A stretch of DNA of 64,000 nt, taken from assembly GCA_947598155.1 (NCBI GenBank), contig CANQFC010000002.1, positions 310,001 through 374,000 on the forward strand. The letters are read 5' to 3'. This stretch comes from an uncultured Clostridia bacterium. Its GTDB lineage: Bacteria > Bacillota > Clostridia > Oscillospirales > Acutalibacteraceae. Positions 24,676 through 32,837 of the stretch are shown here, one piece after another; within the stretch, counting starts at the first letter, position 1, and the number at the start of each line of letters is the position of its first letter. The notes beneath the pieces were generated by a model, which was not told where the DNA came from, did not search any database, and was given only the letters and a program-made list of their open reading frames with translations. The position numbers were made by a program, and so were the translations under genes.

Positions 24676-26154
24676 TTATTTAAGTTTCCAAGCAACATCG
24701 GCAAAGAAAAGCTCCTTTTCAAGACCTTCCTGCGTTGTGTTTTTATCAATGTGAACGAACTCAATGTCCATAATTTTCGCGAAATCACGCATTTGCTCAG
24801 CGGTTACGTCGTGAGTGAGTACGGTATGGTGCGCTCCGCCTGCCGTTATCCAGCATTCAAGCCCCGTTTCAAGTGACGGTTCCGCCTTCCACATAACCCG
24901 CGCAACGGGAAGATTGGGCATTTCCATTATAGGTTTAACGCATTCAATATCCTGACATATAAGGCGCAGCCTTCCGCCCATATCAATGAGGCTTACTACT
25001 ATGGCCTTGCCCGCTTTTCCCTCAAAGACCAACCTTGCAGGGTCTTTTTCATTCATTCCTATGCCGAGATGATGCGTTTCAATTCTCGGTTTTTCCGCCG
25101 CGAGTGACGGGCAAACCTCTAACATATGAGCCCCAAGACTCAGCTTATTACCGGGGACAAGGTGGTAGGTGTAATCCTCCATAAAGCTTGTGCCGCCGGT
25201 TTTGCCCTCGCCCATTGCCTTTATAATAGCAGTCATTGCGGCAACCTTCCAGTCGCCCTCGCCGCCGTAACCGTAGCCCTGCGCCATTAAATGCTGAGAG
25301 GCAAGACCGGGCAACTGTTCCATACCGTATAAATCCTGAAACGTATTTGAAAACGCTTTGCAGTTTTCCCTGTCAAGCATTTTCTTAATAGCGATTTCTT
25401 CCTTAGCCTGATAACGGATAGCGTCAATGTTATCGGTTGCAATATCGTAATTCTCTTTATATATTTCAACAAGAGCGTCGATTTCATCATCTGTTACAGC
25501 GTTCATTTCTTTTACAAGGTCGCCTACCGCCCAAGTGTTTACCTGCCAGCCAAGCTTTGCCTGAACCTCAACTTTGTCGCCCTCGGTAACGGCAACCTCA
25601 CGCATATTGTCGCCGAAACGCATAACGGACAGCTCTTTGCTGAACGCCGCTCCCACAGCCGCGCGCATCCAATCGCCAAGCCTTGCCCGAACGCTCTCTT
25701 CTTTCCAGTAACCCGCGATAATCTTGCGCGGCATACGGAGCCTTGCGGCAATAAATCCGTGTTCACGGTCGCCGTGCGCCGCCTGATTAAGATTCATAAA
25801 ATCCATATCAATTTCTTCATTGGGGATTTCCTTGTTATACTGAGTTGCAAGGTGGCAGTAAGGCTTTTGCAGCTCTGCAAAGCCGTTTATCCACATTTTG
25901 CTCGGGCTGAAGGTATGGCACCATGTTATAATGCCCGCGCATTTCCTGTCAAAATTTGCTTCTCTTACAACGTCTGAAATTTCCTTATTTGTCTTTGCCG
26001 TCACTTTATAGACGATTTTGCAGGGAAGCGAGTTGCTTTTATTTAATTCATCCGCCATTTCCTGCGCTCTTTCGGCAACCGTTTCAAGTACCTCGGGTCC
26101 GTAAAGGAACTGACTGCCAACCACAAACCAAAATTCATAATCTTTAAGTGCCAT
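24676..26154 (-). CDS. araA: L-arabinose isomerase
   Basis: Converts L-arabinose to L-ribulose, manganese-dependent and hexameric. The 492-residue protein starts MALKDYEFWFVVGSQFLYGP, diagnostic of AraA, and carries metal-ligand regions including GGTSFMEDYTYHL, LGAHMLEVCPSL and TAGGAHHTVLTHDV. It lies 14 bases after the kinase gene and 10 before araD. The family length is about 490-500, so it is complete. Confidence 0.97.
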   Translation of the reverse strand: MALKDYEFWFVVGSQFLYGPEVLETVAERAQEMADELNKSNSLPCKIVYKVTAKTNKEISDVVREANFDRKCAGIITWCHTFSPSKMWINGFAELQKPYCHLATQYNKEIPNEEIDMDFMNLNQAAHGDREHGFIAARLRMPRKIIAGYWKEESVRARLGDWMRAAVGAAFSKELSVMRFGDNMREVAVTEGDKVEVQAKLGWQVNTWAVGDLVKEMNAVTDDEIDALVEIYKENYDIATDNIDAIRYQAKEEIAIKKMLDRENCKAFSNTFQDLYGMEQLPGLASQHLMAQGYGYGGEGDWKVAAMTAIIKAMGEGKTGGTSFMEDYTYHLVPGNKLSLGAHMLEVCPSLAAEKPRIETHHLGIGMNEKDPARLVFEGKAGKAIVVSLIDMGGRLRLICQDIECVKPIMEMPNLPVARVMWKAEPSLETGLECWITAGGAHHTVLTHDVTAEQMRDFAKIMDIEFVHIDKNTTQEGLEKELFFADVAWKLK

Positions 26155-26168
26155 AATTTTTCTCCTTT

Positions 26169-27764
26169 TTACTTTATTGTTTCTGCCGCCTTGCGCTCAG
26201 CCTCAAGACCGGCAATATATTTTTTCATAAATTCATTAAAACCGACTATATCGCTGTCATCGGGTGTTTCAACACTTCTTTCAGCGTTTTTGAAAACCTC
26301 ATTTTCAAGGTATTCGGGTAAGGAATCTCCGTGCTCTCCGCCCGCAAATTCGGCAAGCACCGCAATTCCCCAAGCGCCGCCCTCGGCAGCCGTTTTCATC
26401 ACCGCAATAGGCGCTTTCATCGCCGCCGCCATCAGCTTTTGACCGACTTTCGGCGTTTTAAACAGACCGCCGTGGCCTGTAAGGCAGTCGATTTCCACGT
26501 TTTCCTTGTCGCTTAAAATGTCGTTTCCGTATTTAAGCGCCGCCATAGCCGAGAAAATCTGCGCGCGCATTAAATTGGCAAGGGTGAATGCCGCGTCCGG
26601 AGTGCGGACAAGCATAGGTCTGCCCTCGGGAACGTCAGTCACGGGCTCTCCCGAAAAACAGTTGTATGCGACAACTCCGCCGCAGTCGCTGTCGCCCGTG
26701 AGCGCGACTTCATAAAGCTTGTCGTAAAGGTCGGGCTTTTTTACGTCGATACCCATTAAGCCGTTATATTGAGTGAATATTTTGACCCAAGCGTCAATTT
26801 CAGACGAGCAGTTATTGCAATGCACCATCGCAACGGGGGCGCCCGAAGGCGTTGTTACCATATCAATTTTAGAATAAACGCCGTTGAGCATTTTTTTAAG
26901 AACTACCATTGAAAATACGGAAGTACCTGCCGAAATATTGCCCGTTCCCGGCAAAACCGCGTTTGTCGCGACCATACCTGTGCCCGCGTCGCCCTCAGGC
27001 GGACAAACTACCGCGCCGCCCTGCAAAACGCCTGTCTTGTCAAGCTTTTTCGCTCCCTCGTCTGTAAGCCTTGCGCTGTTGTCGCCTGCCAAAAGGACTT
27101 TAGGCAGAATATCTCTGATATTCCACGGCATAGCCGAAACCGCGGGAAGAGAAGAAAATTTATCGAGCATTTCGCTGTTGTAGTCGAGAGTAGAGCTGTC
27201 AATGGGGAACATACCGGACGCCTCGCCTATGCCGAGCGTTTTTTCGCCGGTAAGAGAGTAGTGAACATATCCTGCCAAAGTAGTTAAAAAAGCGATGTTT
27301 TTTGTATGCTCTTCGCCGTTAAGTATAGCCTGATAAAGATGAGCTATGCTCCACCTCTGCGGAATATTAAAGCCGAAAAGCTCTGTAAGTTCATCCGCCG
27401 CCTGCGCCTGCTTAGTATTTCTCCATGTTCTGAAAGGAGTTAAAAGCACGCCGTCTTTGTCAAACGGCAGATACCCGTGCATCATAGCGGAAAAACCGAT
27501 AGCGCGAAGCTTTTGGATTTTGACGCCGTATTTTTCGGCGGCGTCCGCCGAAAGATTTGAGTAAGCGTTTCTGAGACCCGACCAGACATCGTCTAACGAA
27601 TAAGTCCAAATGCCGTTTTCAAGTTTATTTTCCCAAGTGTAGTCGCCCGACGCCAGCACCGATGTGTCGGGAGCAATTAAAACCGCCTTAATTCTGGTTG
27701 AGCCAAGCTCAATTCCAACGGAAGCCTGACCGCTTTCTATTATTCCGGCTATGTTTAAACTCAT
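26169..27764 (-). CDS. araB: FGGY-family kinase, probable L-ribulokinase
   Basis: A 531-residue FGGY kinase at the head of the arabinose genes, so most likely the L-ribulokinase that phosphorylates the AraA product. The ATPase motifs are GIELGSTRIKA near the N-terminus and GNISAGTSVFSMV and CLTGHGGLFKTP in the second half. It differs from E. coli AraB and looks more like the alternative ribulokinase of Clostridia (AraK type). The ATG at 27762-27764 is the chosen start because an in-frame GTG at 27771 is part of the ribosome site AGGTGA. The promoter lies at 27832-27860. Confidence 0.82.
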   Translation of the reverse strand: MSLNIAGIIESGQASVGIELGSTRIKAVLIAPDTSVLASGDYTWENKLENGIWTYSLDDVWSGLRNAYSNLSADAAEKYGVKIQKLRAIGFSAMMHGYLPFDKDGVLLTPFRTWRNTKQAQAADELTELFGFNIPQRWSIAHLYQAILNGEEHTKNIAFLTTLAGYVHYSLTGEKTLGIGEASGMFPIDSSTLDYNSEMLDKFSSLPAVSAMPWNIRDILPKVLLAGDNSARLTDEGAKKLDKTGVLQGGAVVCPPEGDAGTGMVATNAVLPGTGNISAGTSVFSMVVLKKMLNGVYSKIDMVTTPSGAPVAMVHCNNCSSEIDAWVKIFTQYNGLMGIDVKKPDLYDKLYEVALTGDSDCGGVVAYNCFSGEPVTDVPEGRPMLVRTPDAAFTLANLMRAQIFSAMAALKYGNDILSDKENVEIDCLTGHGGLFKTPKVGQKLMAAAMKAPIAVMKTAAEGGAWGIAVLAEFAGGEHGDSLPEYLENEVFKNAERSVETPDDSDIVGFNEFMKKYIAGLEAERKAAETIK

Positions 27765-27789
27765 AAAAATCACCTATTTTTTTATTTTT

Positions 27790-27834
27790 TTCAATAAAGG
27801 GCAGAGGCGTGGGACATCTTGCCTAAACTATATC
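27790..27834 (+). repeat. Dispersed intergenic repeat, copy 4
   Basis: The core is GGCGTGGGACATCTTGCCTA then AACTATATC (27807-27834). It is shorter than copies 1 and 2, the hairpin segment being absent. It forms the 5-prime leader of the arabinose transcript, and its right edge overlaps the -10 region. Confidence 0.6.
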
Positions 27835-27860
27835 ATACATTATTTTCACGTTAAAATCAA
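27832..27860 (-). promoter_or_regulatory. Promoter of the arabinose operon
   Basis: Minus-strand TTGATT (27855-27860), 17-base spacer, TATGAT (27832-27837). The initial transcript would start inside repeat copy 4. I see no obvious AraR-type palindrome, and no araC or araR gene is in the window. Confidence 0.7.
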
Positions 27861-27870
27861 TTATAAATAT

Positions 27871-27897
27871 AAAAAAACAGGAAAGGATTGCCTTTCC
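27871..27897 (-). terminator. Terminator of the feo operon
   Basis: Minus-strand GGAAAGG/CCTTTCC stem with a four-base loop (27880-27897), then TGTTTTTTT. It lies 23 bases after the stop codon of the Cys-rich protein gene and only 11 bases before the -35 of the arabinose promoter. Confidence 0.8.
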
Positions 27898-27919
27898 CGT
27901 TTTAATTCTTTCTGCCGTT

Positions 27920-28090
27920 TTAATTCTTATGACAATTTTTATACATAGAACAGCCCGAACAGCCGCATCCGCAGGAGGATTTGCCCTTTTTCTTGTTTTT
28001 TACCATATTCACTATAATTGCCGTAACAATCAAAATCAGAATAAGAGAAATTATTAAAGTCGCAATGTTTTGCTCAATAAAAGCGAGCAT
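27920..28090 (-). CDS. FeoB-associated Cys-rich membrane protein
   Basis: A 56-residue protein starting MLAFIEQNIATLIISLILIL: one membrane helix (about residues 9-31), then a Lys-rich stretch KNKKKGK and a Cys-rich tail (SSCGCGCSGCSMY ... NCHKN) with five closely spaced cysteines and a sixth near the end. This is the small family that follows feoB in many Clostridia and Bacteroidota; the tail probably binds metal or clusters on the cytoplasmic side. Ribosome site GGAGG precedes the ATG, and feoB ends 12 bases upstream. Confidence 0.88.
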   Translation of the reverse strand: MLAFIEQNIATLIISLILILIVTAIIVNMVKNKKKGKSSCGCGCSGCSMYKNCHKN

Positions 28091-28102
28091 AAAACCGCCT
28101 CC

Positions 28103-30598
28103 TTAAATATTTACCGGAATTTTATCGGTTAGCTTTGTAACCTCCTTATACGGCTTTACAAGCATATAGCACATAAACCCGAGAACCGCCGCCGCGGCCG
28201 CTAAGCCTATAATATTGGCATTACCTGTAATCGCACAGCCGAACTGATTTATCATAAACGCTACCGCATAGGCAAAACCGCATTGGTAAGAAATCGCGAA
28301 CAAAGTCCATTTTGCGTTGTTCATCTCACGTTTTATAGCGCCTATCGCGGCAAAGCACGGAGCGCAAAGAAGGTTAAATACCAAGAATGAAAGCCCCGAT
28401 ACTCTTGTGAACGCCGCGGAAATTTCGGCATATACGTTAGCATTTCCGCTCCCGTAAAGGATACCCATTGTGCCGACGATATTCTCTTTTGCGGTAAGCC
28501 CCGTAATTGACGCTACCGCCGCCTGCCAGTTGCCCCAGCCAAGCGGTACGAAAATCCATGAAATCAATCCGCCGATTTTAGCGAGAATCGACATATTGAG
28601 CTCTTCTTCGGTCAACATTCTGAATGTGCCGTCAACAAATCCAAAGTAAGACGTAAACCAAACGACTATTGTTGACAGAAGAATTATTGTGCCAGCCTTT
28701 TTGATAAACGACCAGCCGCGCTCCCACATTGAACGCAGAAGGTTTTTAACAGTCGGAAGATGATATGCGGGCAGTTCCATAACGAAAGGAGCAGGCTCAC
28801 CTGAGAACATCTTTGTCTTTTTCAGAATTATACCCGAAACTATAATTGAAACCATACCTATAAAATACGCGCCCGTTGAAATGAGCGGAGAGCCGTTAAA
28901 TACTGCGCCCGCTATCATAGCGATAAAGGGAATTTTTGCGCTGCACGGAATAAACGTAGTCGTCATAATCGTCATTCGGCGGTCACGCTCATTCTCAATA
29001 GTCCGCGACGCCATTATTCCGGGGACGCCGCAGCCTACGCCGACAAGCATTGGTATGAACGATTTTCCCGAAAGTCCGAATTTTCGGAAAATACGGTCAA
29101 GTACGAACGCTATTCTCGCCATATATCCGCATGATTCCAAAAACGCCAAAAGCAGAAAAAGCACAAGCATTTGCGGGACGAACCCCAGTACCGCGCCGAC
29201 GCCGGCTACAATTCCGTCCAAGATAAGGCCTTTAAGCCATTTTGCTGTGTTCACCGCGTCAAGGCCCCTTTCAATCAAAGCGGGTATGCCGGGCACCCAA
29301 ACTCCGTAATTTGACGGGTCCGGGCTTTCAAAGCCGTTATTTTTGAAAAATTCAACTGCGTCAAGATAAGTGACGGGAATTGTTGAATCTTCTTCAAAGT
29401 CTGCCGGAATATTATCGTAATAAACTGTTTTTTCATCGACAGCCAGCGTTTCTTCATCTACAATCTCCGCTTTAGCTGTTTTGCTTGCGGGAGAAAACGC
29501 CGTAAGAGCGTTAATTGTATTTTCGGCGTTAAAGTCCTCCGACTCCGCGTCAATTTCATAAAAGGCGTTTACCGCGCTCATAGCGTTGGAATAGTCTTCG
29601 GAGATTTTATTGTATTCGGAGCTCCCTATCCCGAACAGGTGAAAGCCCTCGCCGAAAAGGCTGTCGTTCGTCCAATCGGTTGCGTATGAGCCGACGGAAA
29701 CCATTGCAATATAATAGACTAAAAACATAATTACAGCAAAAATCGGAAGTCCGAGCCAGCGGTTTGTTACAACTTTGTCGATTTTATCGGAAATTGTGAG
29801 AGCGCCCTTATTTTTCTTTTTATAGCAGGACTTAATTACTGAAGATATGTAATTATAGCGCTCATTTGTAATTATGGATTCGGAGTCGTCGCCAAGCTCC
29901 TCTTCCACAGATTTTGTAATTTTTTCTATCTCGGCGAGTTTTTCAGCGCTAATATTGAGCCTTTCAAGCGCTCTGCCGTCACGCTCAAAAGCCTTGACAG
30001 CGTACCACCGCAACTGATTTTCTGGCGCATCGCCGACAATTATTTTTTCAATATCCGAAACGGCCTTTTCAACGGATTCGGAAAATATGTTTTTCAAAAC
30101 GTTGCTTTTGCCGTTCGCCGCCGCTACGGCCTCCTCGGCGGCCGCAAATACGCCGGTCCCCTTTAAAGCCGATATTTCAACCGCTTTACATCCGATTTGC
30201 CTTGAAAGCTCCGAAATGTTTATTTTATCGCCGTTTTTGCGGACAATATCCGACATATTGATTGCGGCAACAACGGGGATTCCCAATTCCGTCAGCTGAG
30301 TAGTTAAATAAAGATTTCTTTCAAGATTTGTGCCGTCGATTATATTTAAAATTACATCGGGGCGTTCATTTGTCAAATAATTTCTTGCGACGACCTCCTC
30401 CAATGTATATGGCGAAAGCGAATAAATACCCGGAAGGTCCGTGACAATAACGTCGTTTCGCTTTTTAAGCTTACCCTCCTTTTTTTCAACTGTAACGCCG
30501 GGCCAGTTGCCGACAAACTGATTTGACCCCGTAAGCGCGTTAAAAAGCGTTGTTTTACCGCTGTTAGGATTACCTGCAAGCGCTATTTTTACCGACAT
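28103..30598 (-). CDS. feoB: Ferrous iron transporter FeoB, with long loop insertion
   Basis: FeoB imports Fe(II). The G domain begins MSVKIALAGNPNSGKTTLFN (G1 at 9-17), with DLPG and NMSD motifs, followed by the regulatory helical domain to about 270. Membrane segments run from about 281 to the C-terminus, including the two inverted Gate regions (GCGVPGIMASRTIEN and APCFAAIGAIKREM). Between the first membrane segment and VPGIPALIERGLDAVN there are about 110 additional acidic residues (roughly 324-434). The length of 831 is therefore above that of common FeoB proteins. It follows feoA with a DtxR-like palindrome in the gap. Confidence 0.95.
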   Translation of the reverse strand: MSVKIALAGNPNSGKTTLFNALTGSNQFVGNWPGVTVEKKEGKLKKRNDVIVTDLPGIYSLSPYTLEEVVARNYLTNERPDVILNIIDGTNLERNLYLTTQLTELGIPVVAAINMSDIVRKNGDKINISELSRQIGCKAVEISALKGTGVFAAAEEAVAAANGKSNVLKNIFSESVEKAVSDIEKIIVGDAPENQLRWYAVKAFERDGRALERLNISAEKLAEIEKITKSVEEELGDDSESIITNERYNYISSVIKSCYKKKNKGALTISDKIDKVVTNRWLGLPIFAVIMFLVYYIAMVSVGSYATDWTNDSLFGEGFHLFGIGSSEYNKISEDYSNAMSAVNAFYEIDAESEDFNAENTINALTAFSPASKTAKAEIVDEETLAVDEKTVYYDNIPADFEEDSTIPVTYLDAVEFFKNNGFESPDPSNYGVWVPGIPALIERGLDAVNTAKWLKGLILDGIVAGVGAVLGFVPQMLVLFLLLAFLESCGYMARIAFVLDRIFRKFGLSGKSFIPMLVGVGCGVPGIMASRTIENERDRRMTIMTTTFIPCSAKIPFIAMIAGAVFNGSPLISTGAYFIGMVSIIVSGIILKKTKMFSGEPAPFVMELPAYHLPTVKNLLRSMWERGWSFIKKAGTIILLSTIVVWFTSYFGFVDGTFRMLTEEELNMSILAKIGGLISWIFVPLGWGNWQAAVASITGLTAKENIVGTMGILYGSGNANVYAEISAAFTRVSGLSFLVFNLLCAPCFAAIGAIKREMNNAKWTLFAISYQCGFAYAVAFMINQFGCAITGNANIIGLAAAAAVLGFMCYMLVKPYKEVTKLTDKIPVNI

Positions 30599-30621
30599 TG
30601 AATTTCCTCCTGTCTTTTTTA

Positions 30622-30637
30622 GTTAGTTAAGACTAAC
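30622..30637 (-). promoter_or_regulatory. DtxR-type palindrome before feoB
   Basis: GTTAGT-TAAG-ACTAAC, a 16-bp inverted repeat with 6-bp arms, 24 bases before the feoB start codon. It shares the GTTAG-n6-CTAAC form with two sites before feoA. Confidence 0.6.
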
Positions 30638-30683
30638 AAAATTTTAAAAAATAAAAAATTTCAATAAGAAATTTGCCCCGTAA

Positions 30684-30905
30684 TTACAATATCTCTATCA
30701 TTTCCGCGTCCGCTTTGCGGATAGAAAGTTCATAGTCGCGAACCGTAACTTCAACAGGGTCGCCCAAAGGAGCGACCTTACGAACGTATATTTCTACGTT
30801 TTTTGTAATGCCCATATCCATTATTCTGCGTTTTATTGCGCCCTCTCCGTAAATCTTTACCACTTTGACTGTGTCGCCGATTTTGGCGTCTTTAAGCGTT
30901 TTCAT
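30684..30905 (-). CDS. feoA: FeoA domain protein (second copy)
   Basis: A 73-residue SH3-like FeoA protein, MKTLKDAKIGDTVKVVKI, with the family motifs GAIKRRIMDMGITKN and VEVTVRDYELSIRKADA. FeoA supports FeoB function, probably by binding its cytoplasmic domain. It lies 11 bases after the first feoA and 85 bases before feoB. Two separate FeoA proteins are common in Clostridia. Confidence 0.92.
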   Translation of the reverse strand: MKTLKDAKIGDTVKVVKIYGEGAIKRRIMDMGITKNVEIYVRKVAPLGDPVEVTVRDYELSIRKADAEMIEIL

Positions 30906-30916
30906 ATAAATCCTCC

Positions 30917-31126
30917 TTAAATCAATATTTTTTTTGCCATTTCTTCGCTTATTGCAACGCGCGATTCTTTGATATTGACAATTACATTGCCCATAATCTT
31001 TGAAATTACGGTTACATCGGCGCCGACTGCAAAACCGAGGTCTTCAAGGCGGTTTTTAACATCATTTCCCCCGCCTACTTTTTTTATTGTGTTTTGCTCA
31101 CCTATATTCGCAAATGTCAGCGGCAT
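30917..31126 (-). CDS. feoA: FeoA domain protein (first copy)
   Basis: A 69-residue FeoA, MPLTFANIGEQNTIKKVGGG, with DVKNRLEDLGFAVGADVTVI and the ending SRVAISEEMAKKIL. It is the first gene of the feo operon, downstream of a near-consensus promoter and two palindromes. It differs clearly from the second copy, so the pair is old rather than a recent duplication. Confidence 0.92.
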   Translation of the reverse strand: MPLTFANIGEQNTIKKVGGGNDVKNRLEDLGFAVGADVTVISKIMGNVIVNIKESRVAISEEMAKKILI

Positions 31127-31147
31127 TTATTCCATCTCCTTTCACAA

Positions 31148-31165
31148 TATTAGTTTAAGCTAACA
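31148..31165 (-). promoter_or_regulatory. DtxR-type palindrome in the feoA leader
   Basis: On the plus strand ATTAGTTTAAGCTAAC (31149-31164), with TTAG and CTAA arms; 12 of the central 14 positions are symmetric. It lies between the promoter and the first feoA start codon. Confidence 0.55.
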
Positions 31166-31182
31166 TTTAACCGAACAAATTA

Positions 31183-31198
31183 GTTAGCGACCGCTAAC
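31183..31198 (-). promoter_or_regulatory. DtxR-type palindrome at the feo transcription start
   Basis: GTTAGCG-AC-CGCTAAC: perfect 7-bp arms around a two-base centre. It begins about 10 bases downstream of the -10 box, over the predicted transcription start, which is a repressor position. Confidence 0.7.
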
Positions 31199-31207
31199 CC
31201 ACAAATA

Positions 31208-31236
31208 AATATATAACGGTTTCCCCGATTTGTCAA
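31208..31236 (-). promoter_or_regulatory. Promoter of the feo operon
   Basis: Minus-strand TTGACA (31231-31236), 17-base spacer, TATATT (31208-31213). Two palindromes follow directly, consistent with iron-dependent repression. Confidence 0.8.
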
Positions 31237-31272
31237 TAGGTTTTTCAAAAAAAATCAAAGAAACCGCAAAAT

Positions 31273-32199
31273 TTATTTTTTCTTACACGCAAAGCAGAGC
31301 CAGCCGCCGTCCTCACGCCGCTCAATTACCTCAAAGCCGTTTTCGTAAAAGGCCGCCCTCACCTCTTCTTCACGCGCCGAGATTATTCCTGACGTTATAA
31401 ACACTGCGCCTTCATTCATAAAATCGCCTACCTGCCCGGCAAAACGTATAATAATATCCGCAACTATATTTGCTGTGACGACGTCGAATTTTCCGACGAC
31501 TTTATCTACAAGATTGCCCTGCAAAACAGTGTATTCCGGCTCGGAAAACCCGTTAACCGAACCGTTTTCCCTTGCGGTTTTTACGGCGAGCGCGTCAATA
31601 TCTACGCCGACGGCGTTTTTAGCTCCGAAAAGCAGTGAGGCAACGGAGAGTATTCCGCTCCCGCAGCCGCAGTCAAGCACACTTTCACCGCCCGTTACGT
31701 ACTTTTCAAGCATTTGAAGGCAAAGGCGGGTCGTATTGTGCGTGCCTGAGCCGAAAGCGAGCCCCGGTTCAATCGAAAGCACTTTTCTTCCGTCAGGGTT
31801 AAAATCGTCAATCCAAAGAGGTCTTATGAGAAGTCTTTCACCTATTTTCATCGGTTTAAAGTACTCTTTCCAGTTATTTTCCCAATCTTCATTTCGGCAG
31901 GCGCTGTGCTCTATTGTATGTTCAATACCCTCGGCTGTAAAGCGCTCGCGCAGGAAAGAAATCGCCTCATTATAATTCTCTTCTGGCGAAATATAAATGT
32001 GAATAAAGCCTACATTTCTGTCCTTTGCAAGCAAATCGTCATCAATTATGTCGATATTGGCAATTTCAAGAGTTTCCTCCTCAAGAGTGCGGTAGTCCTC
32101 GATATAAATGCCGTAAGGCACCGCCATCCCCGCGATGTCGGACGCTCTGTCAATGTCGTCGGCGTTAACTTTTATTTTGATTTCAGTCCATTCAGCCAT
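31273..32199 (-). CDS. prmA: Ribosomal protein L11 methyltransferase
   Basis: PrmA trimethylates lysines and the N-terminus of ribosomal protein L11 with S-adenosylmethionine. The N-terminal ferredoxin-like domain (MAEWTEIKIKVNADDIDRAS) is followed by the class I methyltransferase domain with LDCGCGSGILSVASLLFG, NVGFIHIY and VTANIVADIII (the NIL-like motif). Length 308 is typical. It follows rplS on the same strand after a terminator. Confidence 0.95.
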   Translation of the reverse strand: MAEWTEIKIKVNADDIDRASDIAGMAVPYGIYIEDYRTLEEETLEIANIDIIDDDLLAKDRNVGFIHIYISPEENYNEAISFLRERFTAEGIEHTIEHSACRNEDWENNWKEYFKPMKIGERLLIRPLWIDDFNPDGRKVLSIEPGLAFGSGTHNTTRLCLQMLEKYVTGGESVLDCGCGSGILSVASLLFGAKNAVGVDIDALAVKTARENGSVNGFSEPEYTVLQGNLVDKVVGKFDVVTANIVADIIIRFAGQVGDFMNEGAVFITSGIISAREEEVRAAFYENGFEVIERREDGGWLCFACKKK

Positions 32200-32246
32200 A
32201 TTTTAACCGCCAATCTTTTAAATAGATATTTTAATAAAAATCCAAA

Positions 32247-32276
32247 CAAAAAGCAGAGGTTGACCCTCTGCTTTTA
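32247..32276 (-). terminator. Terminator of rplS
   Basis: Minus-strand AAAAGCAGAGG/CCTCTGCTTTT hairpin with a short loop (32249-32275), then TTTTTG. It lies about 20 bases after the rplS stop codon. Confidence 0.8.
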
Positions 32277-32294
32277 AGGTGCGTTTTTGTTTTG

Positions 32295-32636
32295 TCAGAT
32301 TTGCTCTTTGACTTTAGCCGCTTTGCCGACTCTGTCACGAAGATAGTAAAGCTTACTTCTGCGGACACGGCCGTGCCTTACAACATCAACCTTGGCGACA
32401 TTGGGCGAATTAACGGGAAATACCCTTTCAATACCTACGCCGTAAGAAACGCGGCGTACCGTAAATGTTTCGGAAACTCCACTGCCTTTCATTGCAATAA
32501 CAGTGCCCTCAAAAACCTGAATTCTTTCTCTTGTGCCTTCTACGATTTTAACGTGAACCTTTACAACGTCGCCGATTCGGATTTCGGGCTTGTCTTCCTT
32601 AACCATACCCTCAGTAATAATTTTTAATGCGTCCAT
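32295..32636 (-). CDS. rplS: 50S ribosomal protein L19
   Basis: A 113-residue L19, starting [20 protein letters not shown], with [12 protein letters not shown] and the basic C-terminus [20 protein letters not shown]. The frame is open further upstream, but GGAGG stands 6 bases before the ATG at 32634-32636, which is the standard L19 start. A 5-prime hairpin lies in its leader (32709-32728). It is probably monocistronic, between its own promoter and terminator. Confidence 0.97.
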   Translation of the reverse strand: MDALKIITEGMVKEDKPEIRIGDVVKVHVKIVEGTRERIQVFEGTVIAMKGSGVSETFTVRRVSYGVGIERVFPVNSPNVAKVDVVRHGRVRRSKLYYLRDRVGKAAKVKEQI

Positions 32637-32708
32637 AACTAACCTCCGTAAAATTTTCAAGCGTTCGTGCCGAAAAAGCGCAGAGGACCGCCCGAGATTA
32701 TCAGCTAT

Positions 32709-32728
32709 TTTGTGACCGCCGTCACAAA
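32709..32728 (-). promoter_or_regulatory. 5-prime hairpin of the rplS leader, candidate L19 leader
   Basis: TTTGTGAC-CGCC-GTCACAAA, perfect 8-bp arms with a four-base loop, located at the very start of the predicted transcript and about 70 bases before the ribosome site. An L19 leader RNA is known in Bacillota; whether this one belongs to it needs a covariance model search. Confidence 0.45.
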
Positions 32729-32737
32729 TGCTCTAAT

Positions 32738-32766
32738 ATAATAACACAAGAATAATCCGATTGCAA
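32738..32766 (-). promoter_or_regulatory. Promoter of rplS
   Basis: Minus-strand TTGCAA (32761-32766), 17-base spacer, TATTAT (32738-32743). It gives a leader of about 95 bases. Confidence 0.65.
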
Positions 32767-32837
32767 GTATTTTTTTCAAAAGTTTTGATTGATTTTAATC
32801 AGAGCAATATGTTATATTTGTTTTGGAGATGATTTTA

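Noticed and set aside
27765-27831. Riboswitch in the arabinose leader
   Set aside because: The leader is only about 60 bases and is made up of repeat copy 4; I see no known sensor fold or anti-terminator.
30684-31126. Recent tandem duplication of feoA
   Set aside because: The two proteins share only family motifs and differ along most of their length, so they are old paralogues.
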